Assembly: GCA_011389555.1 (NCBI GenBank)
Contig: JAABUD010000122.1
Location: 29,335 to 93,334 of the forward strand
DNA from: Desulfotignum sp.
GTDB lineage: Bacteria > Desulfobacterota > Desulfobacteria > Desulfobacterales > Desulfobacteraceae
Reading direction: 5' to 3'
Length of the DNA stretch: 64,000 nt
Shown here: positions 49,270-58,527 of the stretch, in pieces
How positions within the stretch are numbered: position 1 is the first letter of the stretch
Layout of the letters: every line of letters starts with the position of its first letter
Notes under the pieces: model-generated
What the model was told of the DNA's origin: nothing
The model's database searches: none
The model's input: only the letters and a program-made list of their open reading frames with translations
Position numbers and translations under genes: made by a program

Positions 49270-50556
49270 TCATCTGGTAAAATTATCTTTTTGGGAACCG
49301 GCTTTCTTAAAAGGGGTATAGAGCGGATCTCCCACCAGCACCATCTGCCAGGATAAATAGGGAAGGGACAAAAAATAACATTCAACCAGAGAAAGGTACC
49401 CATCAACCAGCAGGCCGAAAAATATTTCAGGAACAGGAAAAGCCTGCAGGTAAGGCTCACCCACAGGACCGATCGTGGCAGCCACACCATTGTCTATCAT
49501 TTTTTTGCACCAGACCTGACTTTTCTCATTTTTAAGTGTGCTGCACTCTGAGCTGGCAATATGATACCCCACGGCACCCGGCTGCCATTCAAATGCATCA
49601 ATATACTGTTGATGGCTGTACCATCCGCAGTACAATGCGGTATTTGGACAGTCACCCGGTTGGAATAGGGAATGATCATTGTCCAGCACAACAGACATTC
49701 GGTTCTTTCCCCTGACTTTTGCTGCAGCCTGATGAATGGAAACATCATAGGCTGCATATCCCCCTGTATTTTTTTTGGGATTGTCCGGATCAGGTGCCGG
49801 CCACCGCGCATCAAAATATGCCGTGCCTGTCAATCCGATTTTTTCAACCGCAATAGACTCATCGATGATTCTTTTGACCGTGGCCGCATCCGGACCGTCC
49901 AACCGGCTGACCATACGCACATCCTCTTTGGAAATATCAAGTTTCTGGTTTTTAAAACCCAAAAAGTAAGGGTTGGGTTTCCAGCCTTTCAAAGAATAGT
50001 TTTCAAATAACACAAGGGATAGTTCAGAATCAAACGCGGATCGATGGTCATGTCTGGTAATGGACAATCTGGTTTCAGAAATTTGTTTGATCTGCTTCTG
50101 GAGTTCAGTCCGTTTTTCTCTGTCTTCTTTTGGAAGGTTTTTCATCTGTTTACTCAGGGCATATTGTTTTTCCTTGAGCTGGTTTGCCTGTGTTTTCTGA
50201 TCTGGGCGCATTGCCGGTGGCTCAACCCGCAAAGGCAGTCCGTATACTGTAACAAGGCAGCGTATCTTGCCGGACGGATCATTTTCCGTTAAATACCGGC
50301 GGACAGGCACCACAACCTTGCTTTCAAACGCTTCCCGGGTACACCATTCTTTGTCAGTGATCCAAACGGAGATTAGATTGGCCTTGGGAATGCGGCGTTT
50401 TTCCATATAATACCTGGCAATACCAATGCTTTCAGAGGCGTTCTTATTGGCCACAACCACGATCTCATCAGCATTTAGGGCAAATACCGGCTTATAAAAG
50501 AACAGCAGTACAATAAGATTGAATATACAAACAGATGAATTTTTTCTATTGAACAC
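49270..50556 (-). CDS. TIGR03790 family protein
   Basis: ADEIVVVANKNASESIGIARYYMEKRRIPKANLISVWIT ... IRCLVTVYGLPLRV ... GAVGYHIASSECSTLKN ... GVAATIGPVGEPYLQAFPVPEIFF. Confidence 0.8.
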   Translation of the reverse strand: MFNRKNSSVCIFNLIVLLFFYKPVFALNADEIVVVANKNASESIGIARYYMEKRRIPKANLISVWITDKEWCTREAFESKVVVPVRRYLTENDPSGKIRCLVTVYGLPLRVEPPAMRPDQKTQANQLKEKQYALSKQMKNLPKEDREKRTELQKQIKQISETRLSITRHDHRSAFDSELSLVLFENYSLKGWKPNPYFLGFKNQKLDISKEDVRMVSRLDGPDAATVKRIIDESIAVEKIGLTGTAYFDARWPAPDPDNPKKNTGGYAAYDVSIHQAAAKVRGKNRMSVVLDNDHSLFQPGDCPNTALYCGWYSHQQYIDAFEWQPGAVGYHIASSECSTLKNEKSQVWCKKMIDNGVAATIGPVGEPYLQAFPVPEIFFGLLVDGYLSLVECYFLSLPYLSWQMVLVGDPLYTPFKKAGSQKDNFTR

Positions 50557-50631
50557 TATCGCCCCCAGTTTGATTCGGATATGAGCTTGTAAAAGAGTTC
50601 AGATGGAAATCGGGTTCAAAGCCATCAATTT

Positions 50632-52008
50632 TTAACAAAACGAGCAGGTTTTGAACATCTCTTCCGCCACTTTGCTGATAACAGGCCGGTATTTCCCGGA
50701 TGGTGCGGGTTTTATGTCATCAACAAGTTCCACGATAATGTGATCATCGCTTTGCAGCCGTTTCTGTACCTGGGATTTGACCTGATCCGGTCCGTCGGCA
50801 GGAAAGCTGTCGTCCACGGCAAGGCGGACCCGGATTTCTCCGAGTTTCTCCTGGATCACCTGGAATTTCACGATGCCTTTCACCGACCGGGCAATATAGA
50901 TGAATGAATAGCCCACCACCCATTTGCCCTCTTTGGTCACGATAAACTCCACAGCCCGTCCGCCACTGATATTGATGGAGGATAAAGATCTGCCGCAGGC
51001 ACAGGACTGGTCGGACAAGGTGACGATGTCCCCGGTACGGTACCGGATAATAGGGAATGCCGGCCCCACGATATTGGTGACCACCAGTTCGCCTTCGCCG
51101 TGCACCGGTTCCAGTGTATTGGGATCGATGGTTTCCAGAATGACCTGTTCATCCATGCAGTGCATGGTGTGGTGCGCACACTCATGTCCCACCAGCCCCC
51201 CTTCCCGCAGACCGAAAGAATCATACACCGGTACTCCGAAACTCCGGGATATGATATCCCTGTCCACATCCGACAGCATTTCACTGGTGGTGATGATGAC
51301 TTGCAGGCCGGAAAATTTCAGCTCCGTTAGATCCAGTCCTATTTCTTTGCACATGTTCACGGTGAGCACAAATGTACTGGGATATCCGAACAGGCATTTG
51401 GGCTTCCAGGAACACCATTGTTCAAAATATTGTCTGACCCTGTCACAATTCAGTTCAAATCCATTGCACAGCCCGTCATTGATGAACAGGTCCCGGACCC
51501 GTTTGATTTTGTCCTGTTTGCTCAGCTCCACAGGAGAACCCCAGTAATACATCTCCTTTTCCCCCCGCCGGACGCCCACCCATTCATGTCCCCGCATCCT
51601 GGCCGCGTTGATATGGGCCTCCCTGCTGGAAGATGTGTAAAATTCCAGGGCCTCATTGGTGGACCCGCTGGTTCTGACCAGTTGAATCCGCTTGCCTTCT
51701 TCTTTCCACACCATCTGTTCGCGATTTTCCCGCAAGGTCAGTTTTTCCAGCAGGGGAAATTTGGTAAGATCCTTCAGAGAGCGGATATCTTCAGGGTGTA
51801 TCCGGCTGTCATCCATCAGGTGTCTCCAAAAGGGTGTGTGGTCATAGGCGGTATGGATAAGCTGCTTCAACCGGTGTAACCGAAGCGCTTCCAGTTCCTC
51901 TTTTTTCCACCACTGACTTTTGTTCAGTTCATTGAGAATAATGAAGCTGGGCCGTCCGAGAAAGGTTTCCTGAAGCCTGAATACGTTTCTGGCAACGAAT
52001 GGAATCAT
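50632..52008 (-). CDS. PaaK/CapK-like adenylate-forming enzyme (copy 1)
   Basis: LVRTSGSTNEALEFYTSSS, CLFGYPSTFVLTVNMCKEIG, YDSFGLREGGLVGHEC, VVTNIVGPAFPIIRYRTGDIVTL. Confidence 0.87.
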   Translation of the reverse strand: MIPFVARNVFRLQETFLGRPSFIILNELNKSQWWKKEELEALRLHRLKQLIHTAYDHTPFWRHLMDDSRIHPEDIRSLKDLTKFPLLEKLTLRENREQMVWKEEGKRIQLVRTSGSTNEALEFYTSSSREAHINAARMRGHEWVGVRRGEKEMYYWGSPVELSKQDKIKRVRDLFINDGLCNGFELNCDRVRQYFEQWCSWKPKCLFGYPSTFVLTVNMCKEIGLDLTELKFSGLQVIITTSEMLSDVDRDIISRSFGVPVYDSFGLREGGLVGHECAHHTMHCMDEQVILETIDPNTLEPVHGEGELVVTNIVGPAFPIIRYRTGDIVTLSDQSCACGRSLSSINISGGRAVEFIVTKEGKWVVGYSFIYIARSVKGIVKFQVIQEKLGEIRVRLAVDDSFPADGPDQVKSQVQKRLQSDDHIIVELVDDIKPAPSGKYRPVISKVAEEMFKTCSFC

Positions 52009-52037
52009 ACGTCACCTCCTACAAATGTTGAAATCTG

Positions 52038-53045
52038 CTAAAACAGGTAAAAATTATTCACCCCCTGGATCACTTTACGTGTCAATGCCCTCACAGGCCG
52101 GTTGATGAAGCACGGATCAACCGATACCGGGCAATACCCCTCATTTTTAACCATCTGCCCCAGGCGCGCAAACGTGCGGGCCGGATAGAGATTCTGCTCT
52201 CGGCCCAGCCATTCGCAGAACTTTTTGAACCGCCTTTCAACAATACGGTTCAATTTCCCTCCGTTGTACTGCTTGTCCTTTACCTTGAACAGGCTGAAAC
52301 TGTGGAGGATCACTACGGCATCCGCTCCGGCGTCGCAGATCATCCTGACGGCGTCTCGGCACTCTTCAAAGGAAGACCCCATCAGGTCCACGGGTTTGGC
52401 CGGATGGAGCCCGGGCCAGGCCGGCTGTCGGAATCCGGACAGGGCCACTTCGAGGACATCTCCATACCATTTGGATCCGTTATATTGCCGGGAGTCTGCA
52501 AACAGACACTGCCCGCCTACATAGGGGAAGGTATAGGAACTGTCTATCCATATACCTGCGTCAGGCAGGATTTTGAGGGTTTCATCAGAAGCACCCATGT
52601 TTCCGGCTCGAAAGGCAATGGGCGCCTGGCCTGTCCACTTTTCAAGACGTGACGCTCCTTCTTCGATGATACGTTTTTGAAGATCCAGTGGCAGGTCCGC
52701 GATCTGATCGGTCATCTTGAACGGCTTGCCCTGGCGCTGGAGGCCGTAGTGATAATGCCCGGGATGGACATGGAGCTGCACATCCTGGCCGTGATCAAGC
52801 AAATACCGGCAAACCGGTTCTGTCTGATCGGGGTATCCCAGTTCATCATTAAAAGGCTCCACAAAAAATGTGGCTTTGACACCGTATTGGTCCAGAATAT
52901 CGCAGATCAGCGGGATTCCGTAAGCCTTGTCCCTGTAATGCCCCATCATGCCTTTTGCCGGAGAAACCGGCCGCAGGTCCGGATTGTTCCAGGCCCCGCC
53001 CATGCTGCACTCCACATCAAAGGTGATGAAAACCCCGGGGTTCAT
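52038..53045 (-). CDS. Polysaccharide deacetylase-like protein
   Basis: VFITFDVECSMGG, GVKATFFVEPFNDEL, VQLHVHPGHYHYG, PIAFRAGNMGASDETLKIL. Confidence 0.85.
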   Translation of the reverse strand: MNPGVFITFDVECSMGGAWNNPDLRPVSPAKGMMGHYRDKAYGIPLICDILDQYGVKATFFVEPFNDELGYPDQTEPVCRYLLDHGQDVQLHVHPGHYHYGLQRQGKPFKMTDQIADLPLDLQKRIIEEGASRLEKWTGQAPIAFRAGNMGASDETLKILPDAGIWIDSSYTFPYVGGQCLFADSRQYNGSKWYGDVLEVALSGFRQPAWPGLHPAKPVDLMGSSFEECRDAVRMICDAGADAVVILHSFSLFKVKDKQYNGGKLNRIVERRFKKFCEWLGREQNLYPARTFARLGQMVKNEGYCPVSVDPCFINRPVRALTRKVIQGVNNFYLF

Positions 53046-54307
53046 GATTTGGAGTCCTGTGATTCCGGGTTGCCGATGATATCATGCCTCTGGGCCCCCA
53101 GTTTTTTTGCCATCTGAATGAAATCCACAAAAAACGGCTTGGGATCACGCCACATGAAAGAATCATCCTTTGTCCAGGGAAAACTGTTCCATAAAAACCG
53201 CAGCATGGTTTCAATTTTTCCCAGCCGTTTCTGACCCGGCGGCAGCTGATCTCCCCGGATCATCCCGATCATCCAGTTGGCATCTCCTCCCAGGATCCGG
53301 GATCGAAGACCCAGACGGTATGTTGTTTTTTTCATTTTCTCCGGCTCAAAATGGCTCTGCCAGAAAAGAAAGGAGGTATTGAACCCAGCCATGATCAAGG
53401 TGGGCGTTCCCCCGATAAACCTGGGGTTGATCTCCAGAAAAATATACTCGTCGGTTTCCGGATCATAATGGTACTGGACTCCGCCAAGTCCCTCGTAGCC
53501 GATTGCCTTGAACAGCTTGACTGCATCATCGATCAGCGGCTGATGGTGACAGCTGATCCGCTGGGTGGTGACGCCCCCGGCCAGGGGCATATGGTGTTCG
53601 CCGATATAATCGCCCACCATGAACGGTTCGCCCTTGTGCATCATCACCTGGACATGGTCTTCCGCCCCCGGGCAGTACTCCTGGACAATAATGTTGTCTG
53701 CAAAGTCCCTTACCTGTTCATGGACTTTCTGCAGCTGGACCTCGTCTTCTGCATAGGCCGCCTTCCAGGGTGCCTGTCCGCCTGAAATGTTCTGCCTTCT
53801 GGTCCTGAAAACAAGCGGGAATTTCAAGGCGGTTTTATCTGACATGAATTCATCCAGGCGCATCCCTTTTGCAACCGGAACACCCAGTTCCCTGCACAAG
53901 GCCTGCATGTAGTCCTTGTCGGTCGCCTTGTCAAAGCATTCCCGGGCCGGGGAAAACAGGTGAACATCCGGTTCAAACTGATCCCGGACATCGATCAGGA
54001 CATTGTGATAAGCCTCTGCCACCGGCATAATGGAACCAACATCCAGCAACTGGGCCAGTTCCTTGATCTCATCGATAAATTCAGGGCTGTGGGTGGGGGT
54101 TTCCATCACCCAGGCACTGGCGGAATACCGGCTGTGGGCCGGCTGGCCATATTTTGATTTAACAATGGAATGAACTGTCAGGCCGTTCATGGCCAGGTTT
54201 CTGACCACCCACAGACCCACCTGGGTGTCACCCACCAGGGCCAGGACCCGGCAGGTTCTGTCTTTTTCTTTTATTTTTTCTTTGACAAACGGTTTTACCG
54301 CATACAT
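53042..54307 (-). CDS. ATP-grasp domain protein (carboxylate-amine/amino-acid ligase-like)
   Basis: CRVLALVGDTQVGLWVVRNLAMNGLTVHSI, KFPLVFRTRRQN, YCPGAEDHVQVMMHKGEPFMVGDYIGEHHMPLAGG, EYIFLEINPRFIGGTPTLIMAGF. Start likely at MYAVKPF. Confidence 0.87.
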   Translation of the reverse strand: MYAVKPFVKEKIKEKDRTCRVLALVGDTQVGLWVVRNLAMNGLTVHSIVKSKYGQPAHSRYSASAWVMETPTHSPEFIDEIKELAQLLDVGSIMPVAEAYHNVLIDVRDQFEPDVHLFSPARECFDKATDKDYMQALCRELGVPVAKGMRLDEFMSDKTALKFPLVFRTRRQNISGGQAPWKAAYAEDEVQLQKVHEQVRDFADNIIVQEYCPGAEDHVQVMMHKGEPFMVGDYIGEHHMPLAGGVTTQRISCHHQPLIDDAVKLFKAIGYEGLGGVQYHYDPETDEYIFLEINPRFIGGTPTLIMAGFNTSFLFWQSHFEPEKMKKTTYRLGLRSRILGGDANWMIGMIRGDQLPPGQKRLGKIETMLRFLWNSFPWTKDDSFMWRDPKPFFVDFIQMAKKLGAQRHDIIGNPESQDSKS

Positions 54308-54333
54308 AGGCCACTTCCTTGAAAAAACCAATT

Positions 54334-54633
54334 TTAGAACGTTGATAATCTACCTGTCCAGTAACGAGGCTTCTGCTTCTGGTGCATGACAGCGACAATA
54401 AGGACTTCATCTTCATGAACAGTGTATAGGATGGAATAGGGGAAACGCCGTATCAAACGTCTTTTTATTCCCGGTTCAATTTCAGGCCATATTTCTGGTT
54501 CCTCGACTATTTGGTTTATGGCCTTTTCAATGATGTCAAGAAAGTTAGTTCCGAGTTTTTCAACCTGCATCTCATAATAGAAGGCGGCATCAAGCATTTC
54601 TTCTTCAGCCGGAGCAAGAAAACGGAATTTCAT
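54334..54633 (-). CDS. ParE/RelE-superfamily toxin
   Basis: MKFRFLAPAEEEMLDAAFYYEMQVEKLGTNFLDIIEKAINQI ... GIKRRLIRRFPYSILYTVHEDEVLIVAVMHQKQKPRYW; paired with a small upstream gene. Confidence 0.88.
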   Translation of the reverse strand: MKFRFLAPAEEEMLDAAFYYEMQVEKLGTNFLDIIEKAINQIVEEPEIWPEIEPGIKRRLIRRFPYSILYTVHEDEVLIVAVMHQKQKPRYWTGRLSTF

Positions 54634-54869
54634 CGCAAACCCTGAAGTTTTTTCCTGGCGTCATGAAAAACCTCTGCTCCAGGCCTGGCCACTATGTTTC
54701 CTGCCTTGTATTCCTGAAGCCGCCTGGAACATTCCTTAATCCACAATTGCTCAAGATTTCGTTCGTCAAGATCATCAAGATCTTCAATGAGCGTCTTGAT
54801 CAACAGGGCACGTTCCCGGAAAGAAAGATGCTTTGCCTGCTGTTGGCATTTTTCTAATGCTGTTGACAT
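54630..54869 (-). CDS. Addiction-module antitoxin (TIGR02574/Unstab_antitox-like)
   Basis: LSFRERALLIKTLIEDLDDLDERNLEQLWIKECSRRLQEYKAGNIVARPGAEVFHDARKKL; 4-nt overlap with the toxin. Confidence 0.85.
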   Translation of the reverse strand: MSTALEKCQQQAKHLSFRERALLIKTLIEDLDDLDERNLEQLWIKECSRRLQEYKAGNIVARPGAEVFHDARKKLQGLR

Positions 54870-54908
54870 AATTTTCCCCTTGTTGCATTTTCCCCAGTTT
54901 GAAATTGT

Positions 54909-56063
54909 TCAAAATTTTATTATTTTATTAAACACTTTTTCCACCTCAATGGCAACCTGGTCCCAAGACCTGACCCCGCTTTTTTCCTGCACGGCTTCAG
55001 GGTCCCATTCCTGACCAATTACCTCGGCAAGCGCAATTTTCAAGGGTTCCTTCTCTTGCGGCGGCACGATCCGCCCTGCATCCGGCACCGGCAGGATATC
55101 CCGCACCGCCCCTACATCTGTGGCCACCACCGGGGTGCCGCAGGCAAGGCTTTCCAGAACCACGTTGGGGCATCCTTCCCGGTAGGAAGCCAGGACACTT
55201 GCATCAGCCGCACTGAAGTATTGCGCCACACGGTCGTAGGGCTGGGGACCTGCAAGCATTACGCGATTTTCAACCCCGGAACTTTTCGCCATCTTCATAA
55301 TGATTTCAGGCGATCCATCCTGGGCAGCACCTCCGACAAGGACCAGAAACACATCTTCAGGCAGCCGGGCCAGGACCTGTATCACTTCATGGTGCCCTTT
55401 TCTGTGTCCCAGGTGGGCAACGGTCACCAGCAGTTTTTTGTTCAGGGGCAGACCCAGTTCCCGGCGCCAGGCTTTTTTGTTCCGGATCTGAAAGGTATCT
55501 TTGTCCACCCCGTTGGGAATGATGAATATCCGGTCTTTGTCCACACCCAGCTGGATTGCTTCGTCAGCCAGCCGGCTGGAAACACTGATGACGGCAGCTG
55601 CATTTTTCAACGCATCTGCACACTGCTGTTTCTGGGATGCAATTTTAATGCACTCATACAGCTTGCCCCGCAGGGTGATGACATAAGGAATACCCAGTTC
55701 CCGGGCAATCCGAGATACCCCCACCCCGTCCGGCCACACAAAATGGGCATCCAGAATATCGGGCCGCCAGTCTCTGCAAAGATCGGCAACATAATGTTTA
55801 ATGCCTTTTGCGTAAAACCGGGCATCCTGGTTTTTTAAAATTTTCGGGGTGTAGAAAAATTTCGGCCGGAATACATCAAGGCCGTTCCAGTTCTCTCTGG
55901 TGTCACCTGCCTGTTTTCCAGCCAGAAACGGAAACCAGGGAACAGGAGAGTACACCTGCAGGGTTTCAAGCCGGGCCAGGGCCGAGATCCGATGAAATAC
56001 AAAAATCCCCCAGTTCGGATTGTCACTGTTGGGAAAGCAATATGAAAACGATAAAATTTTCAT
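54909..56063 (-). CDS. Glycosyltransferase family 4 protein
   Basis: IFIIPNGVDKDTFQIRNKKAWRRELGLP, VTVAHLGHRKGHHEVIQVLARL, ASVLASYREGCPNVVLESLACGTPVVATDVGAVRDIL. Confidence 0.93.
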   Translation of the reverse strand: MKILSFSYCFPNSDNPNWGIFVFHRISALARLETLQVYSPVPWFPFLAGKQAGDTRENWNGLDVFRPKFFYTPKILKNQDARFYAKGIKHYVADLCRDWRPDILDAHFVWPDGVGVSRIARELGIPYVITLRGKLYECIKIASQKQQCADALKNAAAVISVSSRLADEAIQLGVDKDRIFIIPNGVDKDTFQIRNKKAWRRELGLPLNKKLLVTVAHLGHRKGHHEVIQVLARLPEDVFLVLVGGAAQDGSPEIIMKMAKSSGVENRVMLAGPQPYDRVAQYFSAADASVLASYREGCPNVVLESLACGTPVVATDVGAVRDILPVPDAGRIVPPQEKEPLKIALAEVIGQEWDPEAVQEKSGVRSWDQVAIEVEKVFNKIIKF

Positions 56064-56066
56064 TTT

Positions 56067-57191
56067 TTACGACAGGTCTGAATAGAGCTGGATATAGCTG
56101 TCCACCATTCGGTCCATGCTGTATCGGGATTCAACCAGGGCTTTTCCTTTTTGAGCAATGGTATCCCGTTTTTCTTTGTCCTGGAGGCATAGCTGCATGG
56201 CATCTGCAAGTACTTCAGGGTCCCCAGGTTCCACCAGGATGCCGTTGTCTCCCATCATTTGCGGTATTCCCCCCACCCGGGTGGCCACCACCGGCAGACC
56301 TGCCATCATGGATTCCAGTATCACCATGGGCAGTCCTTCGCTGCGGCTGGAAAGAACAAACACATCCGCCCCGTTGTAAAGGGCCGGGGTGTCGCTGCGA
56401 AACCCCAAAAACAGCATGCAGTCTTCCACTTTTTCCTGTTTGGTTTTTTCCATGAGCATCCTGCAGTAGGAATCATCTTTGAGCCTGCCCGCCACCACCA
56501 CCTTGAATACATTGCTGTGATCATGTCTGTGCTTCAGAATCGCGACCGCCTGGATCAGGTCTTCAAATCCTTTTTCCGGCCTGGGGTTTCCCACGGATAA
56601 AAACAAGGTGTCTGTTTCTTTGACATGCAGTTCCTGCCGGATATTTTCCCGGAGCCGGCGGTCTTTTTTACATTCAGGCACCCCGTTGGGGATAATCTGG
56701 ACCGTTTTTTTCCAGTTCAGGTATTGGGTGTGTCGTTGTTTTACAGCATCTGATACCGCACTGATGCCGCTAAAAAATTTTGAAAACAACCGGTACCGTT
56801 TTTGTAACGGTTCAAACCCCAGGTATAAAAGTCCATGGGCGGTAAACAGAACAGGAACACGCCAGAATAATCGGCTTGCCGGGACAACATAGGGAACGCT
56901 GGCGTAATCATGGGCATTGATAATGGAAGGGGCAAAGGCCCTGAGTATCCTTCCCAGTTTCCAGACAGCCGGGATGTCTTTTCCGGAAAAACTGTGCAGC
57001 GCGGTTATATTCACGCCTGTATCAGTTAATTCATCTGCCAGATCCCCTGGTTCCTGAAGGCAGATGACCAGGGTCTGGATCTGCTTTGAAAACAGGCCTT
57101 TTGCCAGGTGTACCACCAGTTTTTCCATTCCCCCGGTCCGCAGTTCTGAAACGATAAGGGCGACCCGCAGGCTGTTTTTTTTTCCACGCAT
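56067..57191 (-). CDS. Glycosyltransferase family 4 protein
   Basis: RVALIVSELRTGGMEKLVVHLAKGL, VQIIPNGVPECKKDRR, LSSRSEGLPMVILESMMAGLPVVATRVGGIPQMM. Start at MRGKKNSL avoids overlapping the upstream gene. Confidence 0.93.
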   Translation of the reverse strand: MRGKKNSLRVALIVSELRTGGMEKLVVHLAKGLFSKQIQTLVICLQEPGDLADELTDTGVNITALHSFSGKDIPAVWKLGRILRAFAPSIINAHDYASVPYVVPASRLFWRVPVLFTAHGLLYLGFEPLQKRYRLFSKFFSGISAVSDAVKQRHTQYLNWKKTVQIIPNGVPECKKDRRLRENIRQELHVKETDTLFLSVGNPRPEKGFEDLIQAVAILKHRHDHSNVFKVVVAGRLKDDSYCRMLMEKTKQEKVEDCMLFLGFRSDTPALYNGADVFVLSSRSEGLPMVILESMMAGLPVVATRVGGIPQMMGDNGILVEPGDPEVLADAMQLCLQDKEKRDTIAQKGKALVESRYSMDRMVDSYIQLYSDLS

Positions 57192-57192
57192 C

Positions 57193-58521
57193 CTATTTTT
57201 CGCTATCGCAGGCGTTGGTTTCCGCTTCATAATCCATTACTGCATTTTCATAGGCCCGTCTCAGACATACCGGGAGCATCAGCAGAACCCACAGACCCTC
57301 CATGTAAATCATGGTGATGGTCAGCCCGCAGGTCAGAATGATCACAATGGAAAGAAAAATCCCGAACGCCAGCAGTACAAAATCATGTTCCATTTCAGGG
57401 GGCAGCCGCCCGGAAATCTTTCTTATCCGTCGGGTTTCATTCAGCGCAAACCAGATTATCAAGGCAAATAAGAAAAATCCGTGGACACCCAGTTCAGCTA
57501 TGCATTTTACAAAGGTATTATGGGAGTCCTTGCCCTCATATTCAGGAATATACCGCCCGATGGTCTGGTACCAGTTGCCGATTCCGATCCCCGCGGGATG
57601 GTCATACACCATCTGCAGCCCGGCATTCCAGAGCCGGAACCGGCTCATTGCTGATTCATCCCTTTCTTCCTGTTCGGATACAACAATGGTGGTCAACCGT
57701 TCCAGAAACTGTTCGTCAGATACATAAAGTCCTCCCATGGCACCCAGAACAAGGCCGACAGCAATTTTTTTTCTGTGGCGCTTGGGGGCCATGAGAATGG
57801 CTGCCATGCATCCCATGAAAATCCCCACAAACGCCCCACGGCTTCTGCATAGCACAATGGTGTTGGCTGCGAATGCGGCTGCCGGAAGGCAGAGCAGTTT
57901 ATACCGCCATTTTCTGGCCCGCAGCAGCTGGATCCCGATAATGGGCAGCATGGCCGCCATAAATGCAGCCAGGAAATTGGATTCAGCAAAATCCGCCCCG
58001 CCCAGGCCCTCCAGTCTGCCTGAAACAAAAGACCGTCTGGGCATGTCCCAGGCCTGCAGGCCCAGAATCAGGGCACACATAACAAACACCCACATCAGCC
58101 CATCCAGTTTGTTTCTGTCTGTGATGATGTGTGTCATCAAAAAGAGAAAAACAGCAATTTTGGTAAATTTCACCGCTGGATGATCCACGGTGGAATACCT
58201 TACCACTGTGGAAGATCCGCCCAGAAAAGAAAACCAGATCACCAGCAGAAATAACAGTACGAGTATCTCCTGGCCCTGGAAGACAGCAGACCCGAATCTA
58301 AGTTTTCTGTACTGCAGCACAACGCCCATAATGGTGGCAAGGGCAAGGGTGAAAGAATACCGGATGCCCAGTCCACGAAATGGCACTTCCCACCATTGCC
58401 CATAAGGTCCGATGGAATAGTCCGCCAGGTATCCGTAGACGCCCAGGTGGGGCAAAAAAACCGCACCAATGGCACATACAGAAAACAGGCCGATAAATAT
58501 AATGGATTTTATGGAAAACAT
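57193..58521 (-). CDS. O-antigen ligase/polymerase-like membrane protein
   Basis: Multi-TM; MSRFRLWNAGLQMVYDHPAGIGIGNWYQTIGRYIPEYEGKDSHNTFVKCIAELGVHGFFLFALI is typical of Wzy_C/WaaL-type loops. Confidence 0.87.
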   Translation of the reverse strand: MFSIKSIIFIGLFSVCAIGAVFLPHLGVYGYLADYSIGPYGQWWEVPFRGLGIRYSFTLALATIMGVVLQYRKLRFGSAVFQGQEILVLLFLLVIWFSFLGGSSTVVRYSTVDHPAVKFTKIAVFLFLMTHIITDRNKLDGLMWVFVMCALILGLQAWDMPRRSFVSGRLEGLGGADFAESNFLAAFMAAMLPIIGIQLLRARKWRYKLLCLPAAAFAANTIVLCRSRGAFVGIFMGCMAAILMAPKRHRKKIAVGLVLGAMGGLYVSDEQFLERLTTIVVSEQEERDESAMSRFRLWNAGLQMVYDHPAGIGIGNWYQTIGRYIPEYEGKDSHNTFVKCIAELGVHGFFLFALIIWFALNETRRIRKISGRLPPEMEHDFVLLAFGIFLSIVIILTCGLTITMIYMEGLWVLLMLPVCLRRAYENAVMDYEAETNACDSEK

Positions 58522-58527
58522 GGAAGA

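Noticed and set aside
57192-57230. Overlap of the glycosyltransferase and O-antigen-ligase-like genes
   Set aside because: Produced by the longest-ORF start; using MRGKKNSL removes the overlap.
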